Notes under the pieces: generated by a model
What the model saw: only the letters and a program-made list of their open reading frames with translations
Databases searched by the model: none
What the model was told of the DNA's origin: nothing
Position numbers and translations under genes: made by a program
Assembly (NCBI GenBank): GCA_938017975.1
Contig: CALIKQ010000003.1
Location: 122,912-186,911 of the forward strand
Source of the DNA: an uncultured Pseudomonadales bacterium
Lineage (GTDB): Bacteria > Pseudomonadota > Gammaproteobacteria > Pseudomonadales > Azotimanducaceae
DNA length: 64,000 nucleotides
Reading direction: 5' to 3'
Shown here: positions 1-8,271 of the stretch, one piece after another
Layout: every line of letters begins with the position of its first letter
How positions within the stretch are numbered: position 1 is the stretch's first letter

Positions 1-478
1 TCATCAAACCCGGATTTAAATGCGGGAAGAGTCCGGTTTCATTGAGCACGAGCTCAGCCATATCGCGAAGATAGCTTAAGGTTGAGTCTTGCCCGAGCTC
101 CTTGAGTCCTTTGCGAGCAGCGCTATAGCGCTCCTCTGGCTTATCTCCCAGCGTAAACAAAGCCTCTTTACAACCGGCTTGAGCACCATCAGACGCGATT
201 TTGAGCACTTCCTCAGGCGTTAAGTAAGGCGCTTTGAGTTTTCTTGGGACCTGCGCGAAAGTGCAGTAGTGGCAGACATCTCTGCAAAGATGGGTCAAGG
301 GTATAAACACTTTGCGGGAATATGAAATTGCGTTGGGATGAGCCAAATCGCGAACAGGCCCTGCGACTTTCAATAATTCATCCGTATTTGAAAAATCACC
401 TAGGCTAAGCGCCTCATCATCAGAAAGGCCCTGACCTTTCGCCGCTTTTTCTAACAGTTCCGTTGCAAAATGATTCAA
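1..478 (-). CDS. FO synthase, CofG/FbiC type (partial, 5' end only)
   Basis: The gene runs off the left edge; about 159 codons are visible. The family makes FO, the deazaflavin chromophore of coenzyme F420, from tyrosine and a ribityl-diaminouracil. Seen: a radical-SAM CxxxCxxC motif at residues 65/69/72 (LCRDVCHYCTF), then EALFTLGDKPE and STLSYLRDMA, all close to the CofG half of actinobacterial FbiC. The N-terminal lead of about 60 residues also resembles FbiC, so a fused CofG-CofH protein is likely, but the CofH half is not visible. I chose TTG at 476-478: it overlaps the cofC stop as TTGA and has GGAGG at 485-489, six bases away. It is last in the F420 operon and translationally coupled to cofC. 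Confidence 0.9.
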   Translation of the reverse strand, partial: MNHFATELLEKAAKGQGLSDDEALSLGDFSNTDELLKVAGPVRDLAHPNAISYSRKVFIPLTHLCRDVCHYCTFAQVPRKLKAPYLTPEEVLKIASDGAQAGCKEALFTLGDKPEERYSAARKGLKELGQDSTLSYLRDMAELVLNETGLFPHLNPGLM

Positions 479-1164
479 TCCTCACCTCCAATGACGGGCG
501 CTAATCGCCCAACCACATCGATTTCCACGCAATAACGATAAGTATGGGACTCTGATCCCTGAAATGCCAGTCGAGTCATCAACTCGTGCAGGTCTTGTGG
601 CGTATCTATATCAAGCCCAAGTCCCGGTAATTTGAGTACTATTGGGGACACGCCAATGGCGCCAGCCTCAGCGACATGCTTCCTAAAACTGTTAATTCCG
701 AATTGGAAGGTCAGACAGTCCGGCGGGGAGGCAACGAGACAATTGGTGCCACCCAAGTCGGAAGCAGGAACCAGACAAATACCCCCAACGCGCTCTGCAA
801 ATCCGTCTAAAACGACTTCCAACTCATCCGGGGTGACTAGCGGAACATCTCCGGGCAAAAATATCATCCGATCAACACCCGCGGCAGCCAATGAGCTTGC
901 TGCATGCTGAACCGCGGGAATCAACCCCTTTTCTGGCGGCTCAGCGATGATCTCAGCATGAAACTGACGTCCTAATTCTGTCGCAATTTCGTCATTCGTC
1001 ACGAGCGCAATATCGTCAATCAACGGACAGGCCTCGACGGCAAGCAGCACATCCTCGACCATAGCCCGACAAAGTCCGGCGCGTTCGTCAACATCCAGGA
1101 TCGTGGCTAAACGCTGCTTCGCGTTCACAAAATCCTTAATCGGGAGCACCGCTCGAGTCGTCAT
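475..1164 (-). CDS. cofC: Phospholactate/PEP guanylyltransferase CofC (FbiD)
   Basis: 229 residues, normal for the family. CofC couples GTP to a phosphorylated three-carbon acid (2-phospholactate, phosphoenolpyruvate or 3-phosphoglycerate, depending on the organism), giving the side-chain donor for F420. Visible motifs: the N-terminal VLPIKDFVNAKQRL nucleotide-binding segment, PGDVP at 104-108, SDLGGTNCL at 135-143, FGINSFRKH at 155-163 and GLDIDTPQDL at 183-192. The start overlaps the cofD stop (ATGA) and the 3' end overlaps the FO synthase start and contains its ribosome binding site. Substrate choice cannot be read from the sequence. The roughly 29-residue tail after 200 is not needed for the family signature. 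Confidence 0.93.
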   Translation of the reverse strand: MTTRAVLPIKDFVNAKQRLATILDVDERAGLCRAMVEDVLLAVEACPLIDDIALVTNDEIATELGRQFHAEIIAEPPEKGLIPAVQHAASSLAAAGVDRMIFLPGDVPLVTPDELEVVLDGFAERVGGICLVPASDLGGTNCLVASPPDCLTFQFGINSFRKHVAEAGAIGVSPIVLKLPGLGLDIDTPQDLHELMTRLAFQGSESHTYRYCVEIDVVGRLAPVIGGED

Positions 1165-2135
1165 GATGCCGTCAAATCAGCAACAAACCCTAGAACATCG
1201 CGTGCCAAAGATTGCTTGTCATGAACATCCTTCATCACCGTAGCTGTGACCAAGACTTCCAGGCCCAACTGACGCACTGCATCTGCGCTTGCCCTATCAG
1301 CATGATCGATGACAAACCCATTCAGCAAGCCGGGATAGACCCGCTGATAAAATTCAGCCACCGCGAGGGCTGTACTTGGCATATCGAGCTCCCGCATCAT
1401 TTTTGCCGCGGGGCCCTTAAGCGCCATCCCCGCGACAATCGGGGATACCGCCACTACCGGCCCACTCTGCTCACACAGGCGGCGCCAAGTATCTTGAAGA
1501 TCCAGAATGGGAGCGACGCTGACAAAAGGATTCGAGGGACAAATGATCACCGAAGATGCTTCGCTCCCTTCAAGTAGCGCACTGAATCGGCTAGATCTTC
1601 TCGCGCCATCAATACCCGCAAAGGAGACGCCCGAAATCGGAGGTGCGCATTGATCTCGTACGAAATAATGTTGAAACGCGAGGGTCTCGCCAGATTGACA
1701 GTGAATTTGTGTAGCGACTCGATCATCGGTCATCGGCAGCACTGTTGTTTCAACGGTTAAGGCTGTCAGCAACGCCTGGGTGACTTCCGTTAAAGTGGCT
1801 CCTCCGTCAAGCAGTTGCGTCCTAAAAACGTGTGTTGCTAAATCTCGGTCTCCTAACTTGAACCAATCTTCTCCCCCTAGATCGGCCAAAGCCGAGAGGA
1901 AACTCCAAGTTTCACCGGCTTGTCCCCATCCTAATTCTTGGTTGGACTTTCCAGAGAGCGTGTACATCAACGTATCTAAGTCAGGACATACACGGAGGCC
2001 CAAGTGGTCAAAATCATCCCCCGTATTAACGATGACTGCTAGCCGGTCGGCCGCAAGTTCGAGGCTGAGTCCGAGCGCCAATTTTGCACCGCCAACTCCG
2101 CCTGATAACGCAATACATTGCGGCTTTAAGACCAT
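1161..2135 (-). CDS. cofD: 2-phospho-L-lactate transferase CofD (FbiA)
   Basis: 324 residues. CofD transfers the GDP-activated phospho-acid from the CofC product to FO, making F420-0 or dehydro-F420-0. The glycine-rich ALSGGVGGAKLALGL at about 9-23 and VNTGDDFDHLGLRVCPDLDT at about 36-55 are the family's FO/GDP-binding signatures; ICPSNPF lies near residue 200. The ATG is preceded by GAGG on the minus strand. It follows cofE after an 83-base gap, the only real gap in the operon, and overlaps cofC by four bases. Assignment is secure from motifs, length and context. Confidence 0.95.
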   Translation of the reverse strand: MVLKPQCIALSGGVGGAKLALGLSLELAADRLAVIVNTGDDFDHLGLRVCPDLDTLMYTLSGKSNQELGWGQAGETWSFLSALADLGGEDWFKLGDRDLATHVFRTQLLDGGATLTEVTQALLTALTVETTVLPMTDDRVATQIHCQSGETLAFQHYFVRDQCAPPISGVSFAGIDGARRSSRFSALLEGSEASSVIICPSNPFVSVAPILDLQDTWRRLCEQSGPVVAVSPIVAGMALKGPAAKMMRELDMPSTALAVAEFYQRVYPGLLNGFVIDHADRASADAVRQLGLEVLVTATVMKDVHDKQSLARDVLGFVADLTAS

Positions 2136-2218
2136 GGACGCCTCTTTTTTATCAACTCTCTCATCTGGGACGCTAACACAAACGGCTAAAAAGCGGCGAC
2201 CTCACAGGGAACAAGAAT

Positions 2219-2995
2219 CTAACGAAACATATCCATGGCTTTCGGTCGAAGCAATGGCTGCACCCCCGAAACCTCTGGATTATTCGCTCTCGATCGATAT
2301 CCGCGTACCAGCACGACGGGCGCTTTTTCAGTAGTTTGACCCATTACCAAAGAGGCGCCGGCTGCGAGCTCATCGGCGGCGGCAACTTGGGTCACCAGCA
2401 ATTCTCGACCGTAAATATCCTCGCCTCCAACGTAATCCTCGAGCGCTGTCATGCCGGCTACGCCGATGGCTAGCCCCACAGTGCCCATTCGCCAGGCGCG
2501 ACCGATGGAATCATTGATCACCACACCGACCTCTACACCCATTCGCGCTCTGATATTGGCGCGCAAGGTTTCTGCCGACGCATCCGCATCAACAGGCAAT
2601 AAAAGGCATAAATCGTCTCCATCCACACCATTTTGTTGAATGTTAGATTGGTCGATCCCTGCGTTCGCTGCCACAAACCCGAGGCGATGCTCTACAATCA
2701 AAACCCCTGGACGCTTACGGACCACCTCATTGGATTCGTCCAAGATTACCTGCACTTTCCTTGGGTCTTTATCGACTTCGTGGCCAAGCGCGATGGCCTC
2801 AGCGGACGGGACTACTGTCTTCAAATCGACGTATCGATTCTCCGCTTTAGAGACGATTTTTTGCGCCAGAACCAATATGTCCCCATCCAATAATGACTCA
2901 CCCATACTCTCAAGTCCGGCGCAGATCTGATCAACGAGGTCGTCTCCCGGTTCGACCATCGGGATGTTTTCAACGGCAGTCAGAGTAAGCTTCAT
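2219..2995 (-). CDS. cofE: Coenzyme F420-0:L-glutamate ligase CofE
   Basis: 258 residues, the length of a stand-alone CofE. It adds gamma-linked glutamates to F420-0 using GTP and a divalent metal. Visible: LVLAQKIVSKAENR at 41-54 (family VxxQKIVSKAEGR), LVEHRLGFVAANAGID-like region at 100-115, and NDSIGRAWRMGTVGLAIGVAG at 161-181. Unlike actinobacterial FbiB it has no C-terminal nitroreductase domain, which there reduces dehydro-F420-0. If this host uses the PEP route, that reductase must be encoded elsewhere. The start overlaps the upstream reductase stop in ATGA, so the two are probably co-translated. Confidence 0.95.
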   Translation of the reverse strand: MKLTLTAVENIPMVEPGDDLVDQICAGLESMGESLLDGDILVLAQKIVSKAENRYVDLKTVVPSAEAIALGHEVDKDPRKVQVILDESNEVVRKRPGVLIVEHRLGFVAANAGIDQSNIQQNGVDGDDLCLLLPVDADASAETLRANIRARMGVEVGVVINDSIGRAWRMGTVGLAIGVAGMTALEDYVGGEDIYGRELLVTQVAAADELAAGASLVMGQTTEKAPVVLVRGYRSRANNPEVSGVQPLLRPKAMDMFR

Positions 2996-3663
2996 TCAGC
3001 CGCCGGCTCACCCGTGATAACTAGACCCGATCCATTTACCTTGTGATGTCGATTGATGGTGATCAAAACAGAAGTCAAAGCCTCGGCAGCCGCTGCATTG
3101 GCAATCGGTCCGGCATGCCAACCTTTCAACCCAAGCACTTCGATCAGTCCAATCACAGTGTCCCGAGCGGCTCGCTTGTTGCCCGTGACCAAAACATCGC
3201 AAGAAATCGCGTGGTCTTCTTGAAGGTGCATGGCACCTACATTTTGAAAGGCAGAGACAACATGCACGTTCTCACCCAAGTGGTTTTGTGCCTGCTGACC
3301 GGCGGAGCCTGCCTCCGGCAATTGGACAGTTCCGACTTTCGGTGGCACCAAAGGGACCGTCACATCGATTAAAATCTTATCGTTCAACGCATGTTTCACC
3401 GAATCTAAGGTGCTGAGTTGATGCGCAAAAGGAACGGTCAACACCACTAGGTCTGCTTGCTCCGCCGCTGCTGAGTTATCGAGCCCCGTCACGTTCAGGT
3501 CCGGAAATTCTGCCAAGAGCGCCGCTGCAGCTTCCTGGCCCTTCTCTAGGGTCCGAGAGCCAATAATGATCGTGTAACCGGCCCGAGACCACTGCCGGGC
3601 GAGACCACCACCCAAATCGCCAGTGCCCCCTAAAATCGCGATGGTTTGTATTGTTTCGCTCAT
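2992..3663 (-). CDS. npdG: NADPH-dependent F420 reductase
   Basis: 223 residues. The enzyme shuttles hydride between NADPH and F420, supplying F420H2 to dependent reductases. Seen: a Rossmann motif ILGGTGDLGGGLA at 10-22 followed by GSRTLEKG at 35-42, where Ser/Arg sit at the position that binds the NADP 2'-phosphate in this family. The C-terminal half (GWHAGPIANAAAAEALTSVL) is also family-typical. ATG is preceded by AAAGGAT at good spacing. It is the first gene of the F420 operon, with a very GC-rich hairpin in its leader (3683-3699). No F420-dependent glucose-6-phosphate dehydrogenase is seen, so this is the likely source of F420H2. Confidence 0.92.
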   Translation of the reverse strand: MSETIQTIAILGGTGDLGGGLARQWSRAGYTIIIGSRTLEKGQEAAAALLAEFPDLNVTGLDNSAAAEQADLVVLTVPFAHQLSTLDSVKHALNDKILIDVTVPLVPPKVGTVQLPEAGSAGQQAQNHLGENVHVVSAFQNVGAMHLQEDHAISCDVLVTGNKRAARDTVIGLIEVLGLKGWHAGPIANAAAAEALTSVLITINRHHKVNGSGLVITGEPAAE

Positions 3664-3682
3664 GGTTCATCCTTTCGCATTT

Positions 3683-3699
3683 GCGCGCGGAACGCGCGC
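3683..3699 (-). promoter_or_regulatory. GC-only hairpin in the leader of the F420 operon
   Basis: GCGCGCG, a three-base loop and CGCGCGC form a perfect seven-pair all-GC stem. It lies about 20 bases upstream of the npdG start, just outside its AAAGGAT ribosome binding site. There is no T-tract, so it is not a standard terminator. A role in mRNA stability, processing or translation control is inference; a protein-binding palindrome is the alternative. Confidence 0.45.
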
Positions 3700-3978
3700 T
3701 TCCATTACATTGACGGTTTTTTAATCCGCCTTGTTAATCACAGCCCCGCACGGGGCCGTCCATTATGAAGCAGTTCTACTCCAAGATCACCGTCGATCTT
3801 CGAGTTTGCCGAATCATCCGATACTACTGACCATAACCCGAGATCAACGGCGCACCCCCGCCCTTCCAAAAAGTGGTTTTCTGGCACTTGCCGTCAGACT
3901 TAATACACCTAATCGATGACAGCTTGCTTCACTTCTTTTTGTACGAACACAAGGTCGCATGGCTCATGAAATTTTGGC

Positions 3979-4004
3979 AAAAAAAAGGTGGCATAGGCCA
4001 CCTT
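3979..4004 (-). terminator. Rho-independent terminator of the TonB receptor gene
   Basis: On the minus strand AAGGTGGC-CTAT-GCCACCTT forms a perfect eight-pair stem followed by an uninterrupted run of T. It begins about 28 bases after the receptor stop codon, exactly where a terminator is expected, and insulates the F420 operon from receptor transcription. Confidence 0.9.
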
Positions 4005-4031
4005 CTTACACGAATAACAACGAATATAAGG

Positions 4032-7000
4032 TCAAAATGATATTTCCAACCCAATGCGTGCCTCCCAAAGAGAACGCTGCTCGTACAAATCATTCACTGT
4101 CCTATTGCTGAACTCTTCAAAAACGTAGCGCCCTTGATCATCGACCGATGAATCCAGCACTTGCACGGAAAAGAAGCGAGCATCATTCGCATTGCCCCAA
4201 TCCTTGTTCAAGAGGTTAGTGAGGTTAAAGATCTTTACAAAGACCTTCCCATAGACGTCCTCACTGAAGGTTGGAAGTTCCTGGTCGAACCTGAAATCCA
4301 ACCGATAACTCCAGTCTGCATTCGTGCCATTTCTTGAAACGTATCCTGTACCCAGCCCTTCACTTTGAACAAAGCTAAAAAACTCGTCCGCATTAAATCC
4401 CTCGGCAAAAACGACGTTCGAATCCGTGAGCCCAGTCGGCACATAAAGCAGATGCCGACCGTAAAAGCCATCGCCCTCGAGGTCCTGCGATCCCATAACA
4501 TAAGATTGAGCTTGGCCTTCATAACCGTAGCCGTACAGCGTAAACCGAGAGGTCAGATCTCCAAAAAAATCTCGGGCATAGCTCAATTTGAAGGTAAAAC
4601 GGTGCGGTACCACATAGTTAGAAGTTCCTACACCAGGGTCATTGATATCAAGCGTTGCGAGATTATCAAAGTTAGAACCAGCGACTGATGATGTCATTGG
4701 GCTCACGTCTTCAGCGTCGGTGTAGGCATATCCAAAGGTCATATCCAGTCCCCAGTCAAATTTCTTTTGCAACGCAAAGGAAATACTGTGAGCGACAGGC
4801 TTTTCATCTGAATTTGTGAGCATTAAATTGTCCGACCCGTTCGTGAAATCGTAGATTGGCGCGCCGGTGATCGTGGTGCCCACAACTTCTTGCGAAAGAT
4901 CCTCGTAAAGGGCTGGATCTTTGCCCTTCGTATACAAGTAATCGACATCTAATTGAACATCGTTGAAGGGTAACAAGTAAGTTGCGCCGAGCGCGAGCTT
5001 CCACTCCCCAGGCTGCTCATAACTGGGGTCGATGAGCACTAGACGCCGAGTCGAACCTGCATCAAGGGTTGTTCCAGCGACATTATCGAAAAGACTCTGA
5101 GGCACGGCTCGACCTGGTCCAGCAGAGCCTTGGAGCGCAATGGTTCCATCAAGTATCGAGAGTGCGCCATCATAATTGTTAAGCCGTTCCTGAACATTAG
5201 AGATCCCATCATTGCTCCAGGCATTAGAGAGCCACACATTTGGGTTGCCGCCAGAGTACAGGCCTAAACCCGCCCGAACGCTCAATCGATCTGTTGCTTC
5301 CCAGGTCATCCCCAATCTGGGCATTAAAAGATCAACACCATCGACATTGCCATCGTTGCGCAAGCCATTGTTGGCTGCAGAGAAAGCCGCGTTGTAGACC
5401 GGCCGATCATCACTTTCAAATCGATCGTAGCGAAGGCCGTAAACCAGTGTAATGTCAGAAGTCGGAAGCACCCACTCATCTTGAATGAAGAAGGAATTCA
5501 GCGTCGTAACAAAATTCGCAGCGGCATCAGTGGGGTCGTTGGAGCCGCCCGCACTCCCATAGTAGATACGGCTGGGACGACCTAGTTCAAACTTATCAAT
5601 TCCAGAAGTCCCGCACTCGGCACTCTCAAAACGCCCTTGGGCAGTTAACCCAGCGCATTCCTCCGGATTACCCTGAGAATCATCAAAAAAATCATACTCT
5701 CCCCCCCGAGAGTGTTGAACAAACATATTGAAAATTTCCAATTCTTCACGCTCATAACCGACGGTAATCAAATGATCACCCACCAAATAATTGGCGACAG
5801 CGCGGAAATAATCTGACTTCGTAAAAAGGCGATTGGCTTGACGCGAGTCGTCAGCACCTAAATACAAAGTATCGCTTCGACCGTTATAGCTGATCTGGAA
5901 ATCACCGAAGTCCTTTGGACCATTGGTCACCTGAGCATCGATCATTTCATTGGTGCTATAAAAAACCTCTGTGGATAGTGCATCCGTCCATTGTGAGCTT
6001 AATTTGAGTGTGAGCGTCTCAGACTCTGCACCTTTCGTGTAGTAGTGATTCGCAAACTCAAATTCGTTGCTGTCGCCATCGGAGGCCCGATCTTGAAAGC
6101 CATCGAAGTAGTTATAAATCATCGCCGCGTTATGGTTGTCGCTGATGTTCCAATCCAGTCGGACCATGTACTTCTCGTTTTCCTGCGCACCATCTGATGC
6201 TTGCCCACCTGTGTCGTAGCCATAGATATCCGAGGCAATCCGATTAACGCGTTCATAATCAGCTTGGGGCAGCCAATCTCGCTCAATCGCATTACCGGAC
6301 CCGGCATACCCCATTCCAATAAACTGAGGCTCTTCAGACTTCTCATAAGCGGCAAAAACGAACAGCCGATCTTGGATCAGCGGGCCACCGAAGGCCACGC
6401 CCCATTTGTCTTCGGTGTAGCCTGGAGAGTTTATCGTGATATCGTCGTTGATTTTATCCCCGCGATAGTTGTCTGAAGTGTATTCGTAAAAAATATCGCC
6501 TTCCCACTGATTGGTTCCAGTTTTCGTTACGGCATTGATATTACAAGCCGAAAAACCGCCATAGGTGACATCAAAGGGCGCGAGCTCGACGGAAACCTGC
6601 TCGATTGCATCGTAAGGGAAGGGCATCCCTGTGGCCGTGCTGTAAGGGTTACTGTTCAGCCCAAATCGATCATTCTGACTCACGCCATCTAACGTTACGC
6701 TGTTAAAGCGTGGGTGCTTCCCTGCGCAATTGACCGCAAACCCACGATCATCGGCATCAATATTAATTCTGGGATCCAGGCTCAAGACGTCGATTAAATC
6801 TCGATCAAAAGCAACGCTGGTTTCAAGATCATAGTTGGAATAGGTCGCCGAGGGCCCTGCTGCGACATCCGTCATCGTTGAAGCATCCCCGTAGACCACG
6901 ACTTCTTCCAATGCATTGGCGCGCACTGCAATGGTAATACTGTAGGCATCACCGAGTGCAATCTGATTTATTTTTACAGCATCCGCACCGTCTACTTTGA

Positions 7001-7253
7001 TCAAATAGGGACCACCCACAGGCAACCTAGAAGCATAAAAAGTGCCCAAATCATTGGTGGTATAACGCCGAACAACATCCGTTCTTGCATCGGTTACGGT
7101 CACGGCAACGTTGGCCTGCAAGTCACCATCATCGGCAACGACTTTGCCTCTGATCGCCGACGTCGTCTCATTGGCCTGGACCGACGAGATCATCGCCAAG
7201 CCTAAAAAGGCCAACACAACCATCAAGTTTGCGCTACTTAACCTTTTGAACAT
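4032..7253 (-). CDS. TonB-dependent outer-membrane receptor, Oar-like
   Basis: 1073 residues from the chosen start. It should be an outer-membrane beta-barrel transporter energised by TonB, but its ligand is unknown. The signal peptide (MFKRLSSANLMVVLAFLGLA, then ISSVQA before the cleavage site) is followed by a carboxypeptidase-regulatory-like Ig domain (about 30-110), a plug domain containing SVTLDGVSQNDRFG and IEQVSVELAPFDVTYGGFSA, and a long barrel ending in an aromatic residue (IGLEISF). Similar receptors without siderophore features often take up peptides or large organic compounds. A start six codons upstream exists, but ATG at 7251-7253 has AGGAGG at 7258-7263. It stands alone, with its own terminator and a likely -10 box at 7408-7413. 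Confidence 0.9.
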   Translation of the reverse strand: MFKRLSSANLMVVLAFLGLAMISSVQANETTSAIRGKVVADDGDLQANVAVTVTDARTDVVRRYTTNDLGTFYASRLPVGGPYLIKVDGADAVKINQIALGDAYSITIAVRANALEEVVVYGDASTMTDVAAGPSATYSNYDLETSVAFDRDLIDVLSLDPRINIDADDRGFAVNCAGKHPRFNSVTLDGVSQNDRFGLNSNPYSTATGMPFPYDAIEQVSVELAPFDVTYGGFSACNINAVTKTGTNQWEGDIFYEYTSDNYRGDKINDDITINSPGYTEDKWGVAFGGPLIQDRLFVFAAYEKSEEPQFIGMGYAGSGNAIERDWLPQADYERVNRIASDIYGYDTGGQASDGAQENEKYMVRLDWNISDNHNAAMIYNYFDGFQDRASDGDSNEFEFANHYYTKGAESETLTLKLSSQWTDALSTEVFYSTNEMIDAQVTNGPKDFGDFQISYNGRSDTLYLGADDSRQANRLFTKSDYFRAVANYLVGDHLITVGYEREELEIFNMFVQHSRGGEYDFFDDSQGNPEECAGLTAQGRFESAECGTSGIDKFELGRPSRIYYGSAGGSNDPTDAAANFVTTLNSFFIQDEWVLPTSDITLVYGLRYDRFESDDRPVYNAAFSAANNGLRNDGNVDGVDLLMPRLGMTWEATDRLSVRAGLGLYSGGNPNVWLSNAWSNDGISNVQERLNNYDGALSILDGTIALQGSAGPGRAVPQSLFDNVAGTTLDAGSTRRLVLIDPSYEQPGEWKLALGATYLLPFNDVQLDVDYLYTKGKDPALYEDLSQEVVGTTITGAPIYDFTNGSDNLMLTNSDEKPVAHSISFALQKKFDWGLDMTFGYAYTDAEDVSPMTSSVAGSNFDNLATLDINDPGVGTSNYVVPHRFTFKLSYARDFFGDLTSRFTLYGYGYEGQAQSYVMGSQDLEGDGFYGRHLLYVPTGLTDSNVVFAEGFNADEFFSFVQSEGLGTGYVSRNGTNADWSYRLDFRFDQELPTFSEDVYGKVFVKIFNLTNLLNKDWGNANDARFFSVQVLDSSVDDQGRYVFEEFSNRTVNDLYEQRSLWEARIGLEISF

Positions 7254-7407
7254 ACTGCCTCCTGTAATCACGGGTTCCCATTTAGTCCATCTTACGAATC
7301 AATTCTTCAGTATCTTTTTGCCTCGAATTTCTCTGCACTCAAGACAAAATCACTGCCAAAATTAGAAAAATATGCATGCCGAAGATTGTACGAAAAGGGT
7401 GCTAAAA

Positions 7408-7413
7408 ATTATA
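7408..7413 (-). promoter_or_regulatory. Possible -10 box upstream of the TonB receptor gene
   Basis: A perfect TATAAT reads on the minus strand about 155 bases before the receptor start, in an AT-rich stretch. I see no good TTGACA-like element at 16-18 bases, so it may be a weak or activator-dependent promoter. It implies a long untranslated leader. Confidence 0.35.
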
Positions 7414-7542
7414 CATCTGAGCGTTAATTTTGTGTGAAGAATGCCAAAATTTTTGATCAAGAAACGCTTGCCATTACACCGGCAGCGTTCTTTTGTCGTC
7501 GATCCAAGGACGCCAAACGCTGTTTTAAAGACCGGGCTAGGC

Positions 7543-8157
7543 TTAATTCAAATTCGCCGAATCTAAAGCGTGATCCAAGTTGTAATGAATGACACTGATG
7601 CACTGCGAGGCAAACAACATCGTTCGCCCCAAGGACATCATTTCAACGCCCTGTCGCTTGAGACCTCGCAAAGCATTTTTCGCCAACGGCACCTGATCCG
7701 TCATAATAAAAGTTGAATGTGGTGACGGGGAGATAACGCCTATGGCCGCACCTTTGGGATGCAGCAAATAACACGGCGCATCGAGCAATTCTCGTTTAAT
7801 GAGTTTTTCGAAGCTTAATGCTTCGACCAGAATACCGTTGGGCGCCATAACCATGGCTTCTTTCGCAATTCCTGTTGCCGCGTTCAGTGCGAGACCACAA
7901 TTTTTCAGCAACGCCTGCTCTGTCAGGCCACCAAGATCTCCTAATACTGCCCCATCGAATGTGAGGGTTCTTGAAAAATCCTGACTGTCTTCAAACACCA
8001 ACTTCAATTTAACGTCGTGTCGATGGCCTTTGGAGACAAACAACGCATTTGTAATCATGCCGGCTATGAATTCGACATGCGCGCCAGTACCAACCGATCC
8101 TAAAAACCGCCCACTTGCAACTGGCGCCTTTCGGCAACGCACAACAAAAGTCGGCAT
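7543..8157 (-). CDS. trmY: TrmY-family pseudouridine N1-methyltransferase homologue
   Basis: 204 residues, SPOUT/trefoil-knot family (formerly DUF358). In archaea TrmY methylates N1 of pseudouridine 54 in tRNA using SAM; bacterial homologues are annotated only as putative pseudouridine methyltransferases. Seen: TFVVRCRKAP at 3-12, NALFVSKGHRHDVKLKLVFE at 37-56, LSFEKLIKREL at 114-124, LHPKG at 132-136, FIMTDQVPL at 150-158 (SAM knot) and SLGRTMLFASQCISVIHYNLD at 175-195, matching TrmY over its whole length. It is transcribed divergently from the MFS gene 114 bases away. The family is firm; the bacterial substrate is not. Confidence 0.85.
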   Translation of the reverse strand: MPTFVVRCRKAPVASGRFLGSVGTGAHVEFIAGMITNALFVSKGHRHDVKLKLVFEDSQDFSRTLTFDGAVLGDLGGLTEQALLKNCGLALNAATGIAKEAMVMAPNGILVEALSFEKLIKRELLDAPCYLLHPKGAAIGVISPSPHSTFIMTDQVPLAKNALRGLKRQGVEMMSLGRTMLFASQCISVIHYNLDHALDSANLN

Positions 8158-8271
8158 TAGCGATCTATCCTCCGTATTTTTTGATTCACAGCCTGTGCCT
8201 CAGTGTTACGCGCATAATAATTTACCGAGACCTCCTGTTATTGGCTATGATTCTAGCAAAAGGACCTCGCC

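Larger units (their letters stand above)
3664..4031. other. Intergenic region between npdG and the TonB receptor gene
   Basis: A 368-base gap between two minus-strand genes. It must hold the promoter and leader of the F420 operon, including the hairpin at 3683-3699, and it ends with the terminator of the TonB receptor gene at 3979-4004. I see no convincing -35/-10 pair and no gene. The 62-codon reading frame at 3731-3919 lacks a ribosome binding site and family resemblance. Confidence 0.6.

Noticed and set aside
3731..3919. 62-codon frame between npdG and the TonB receptor
   Set aside because: No ribosome binding site, no family signal, and it sits in a regulatory gap.
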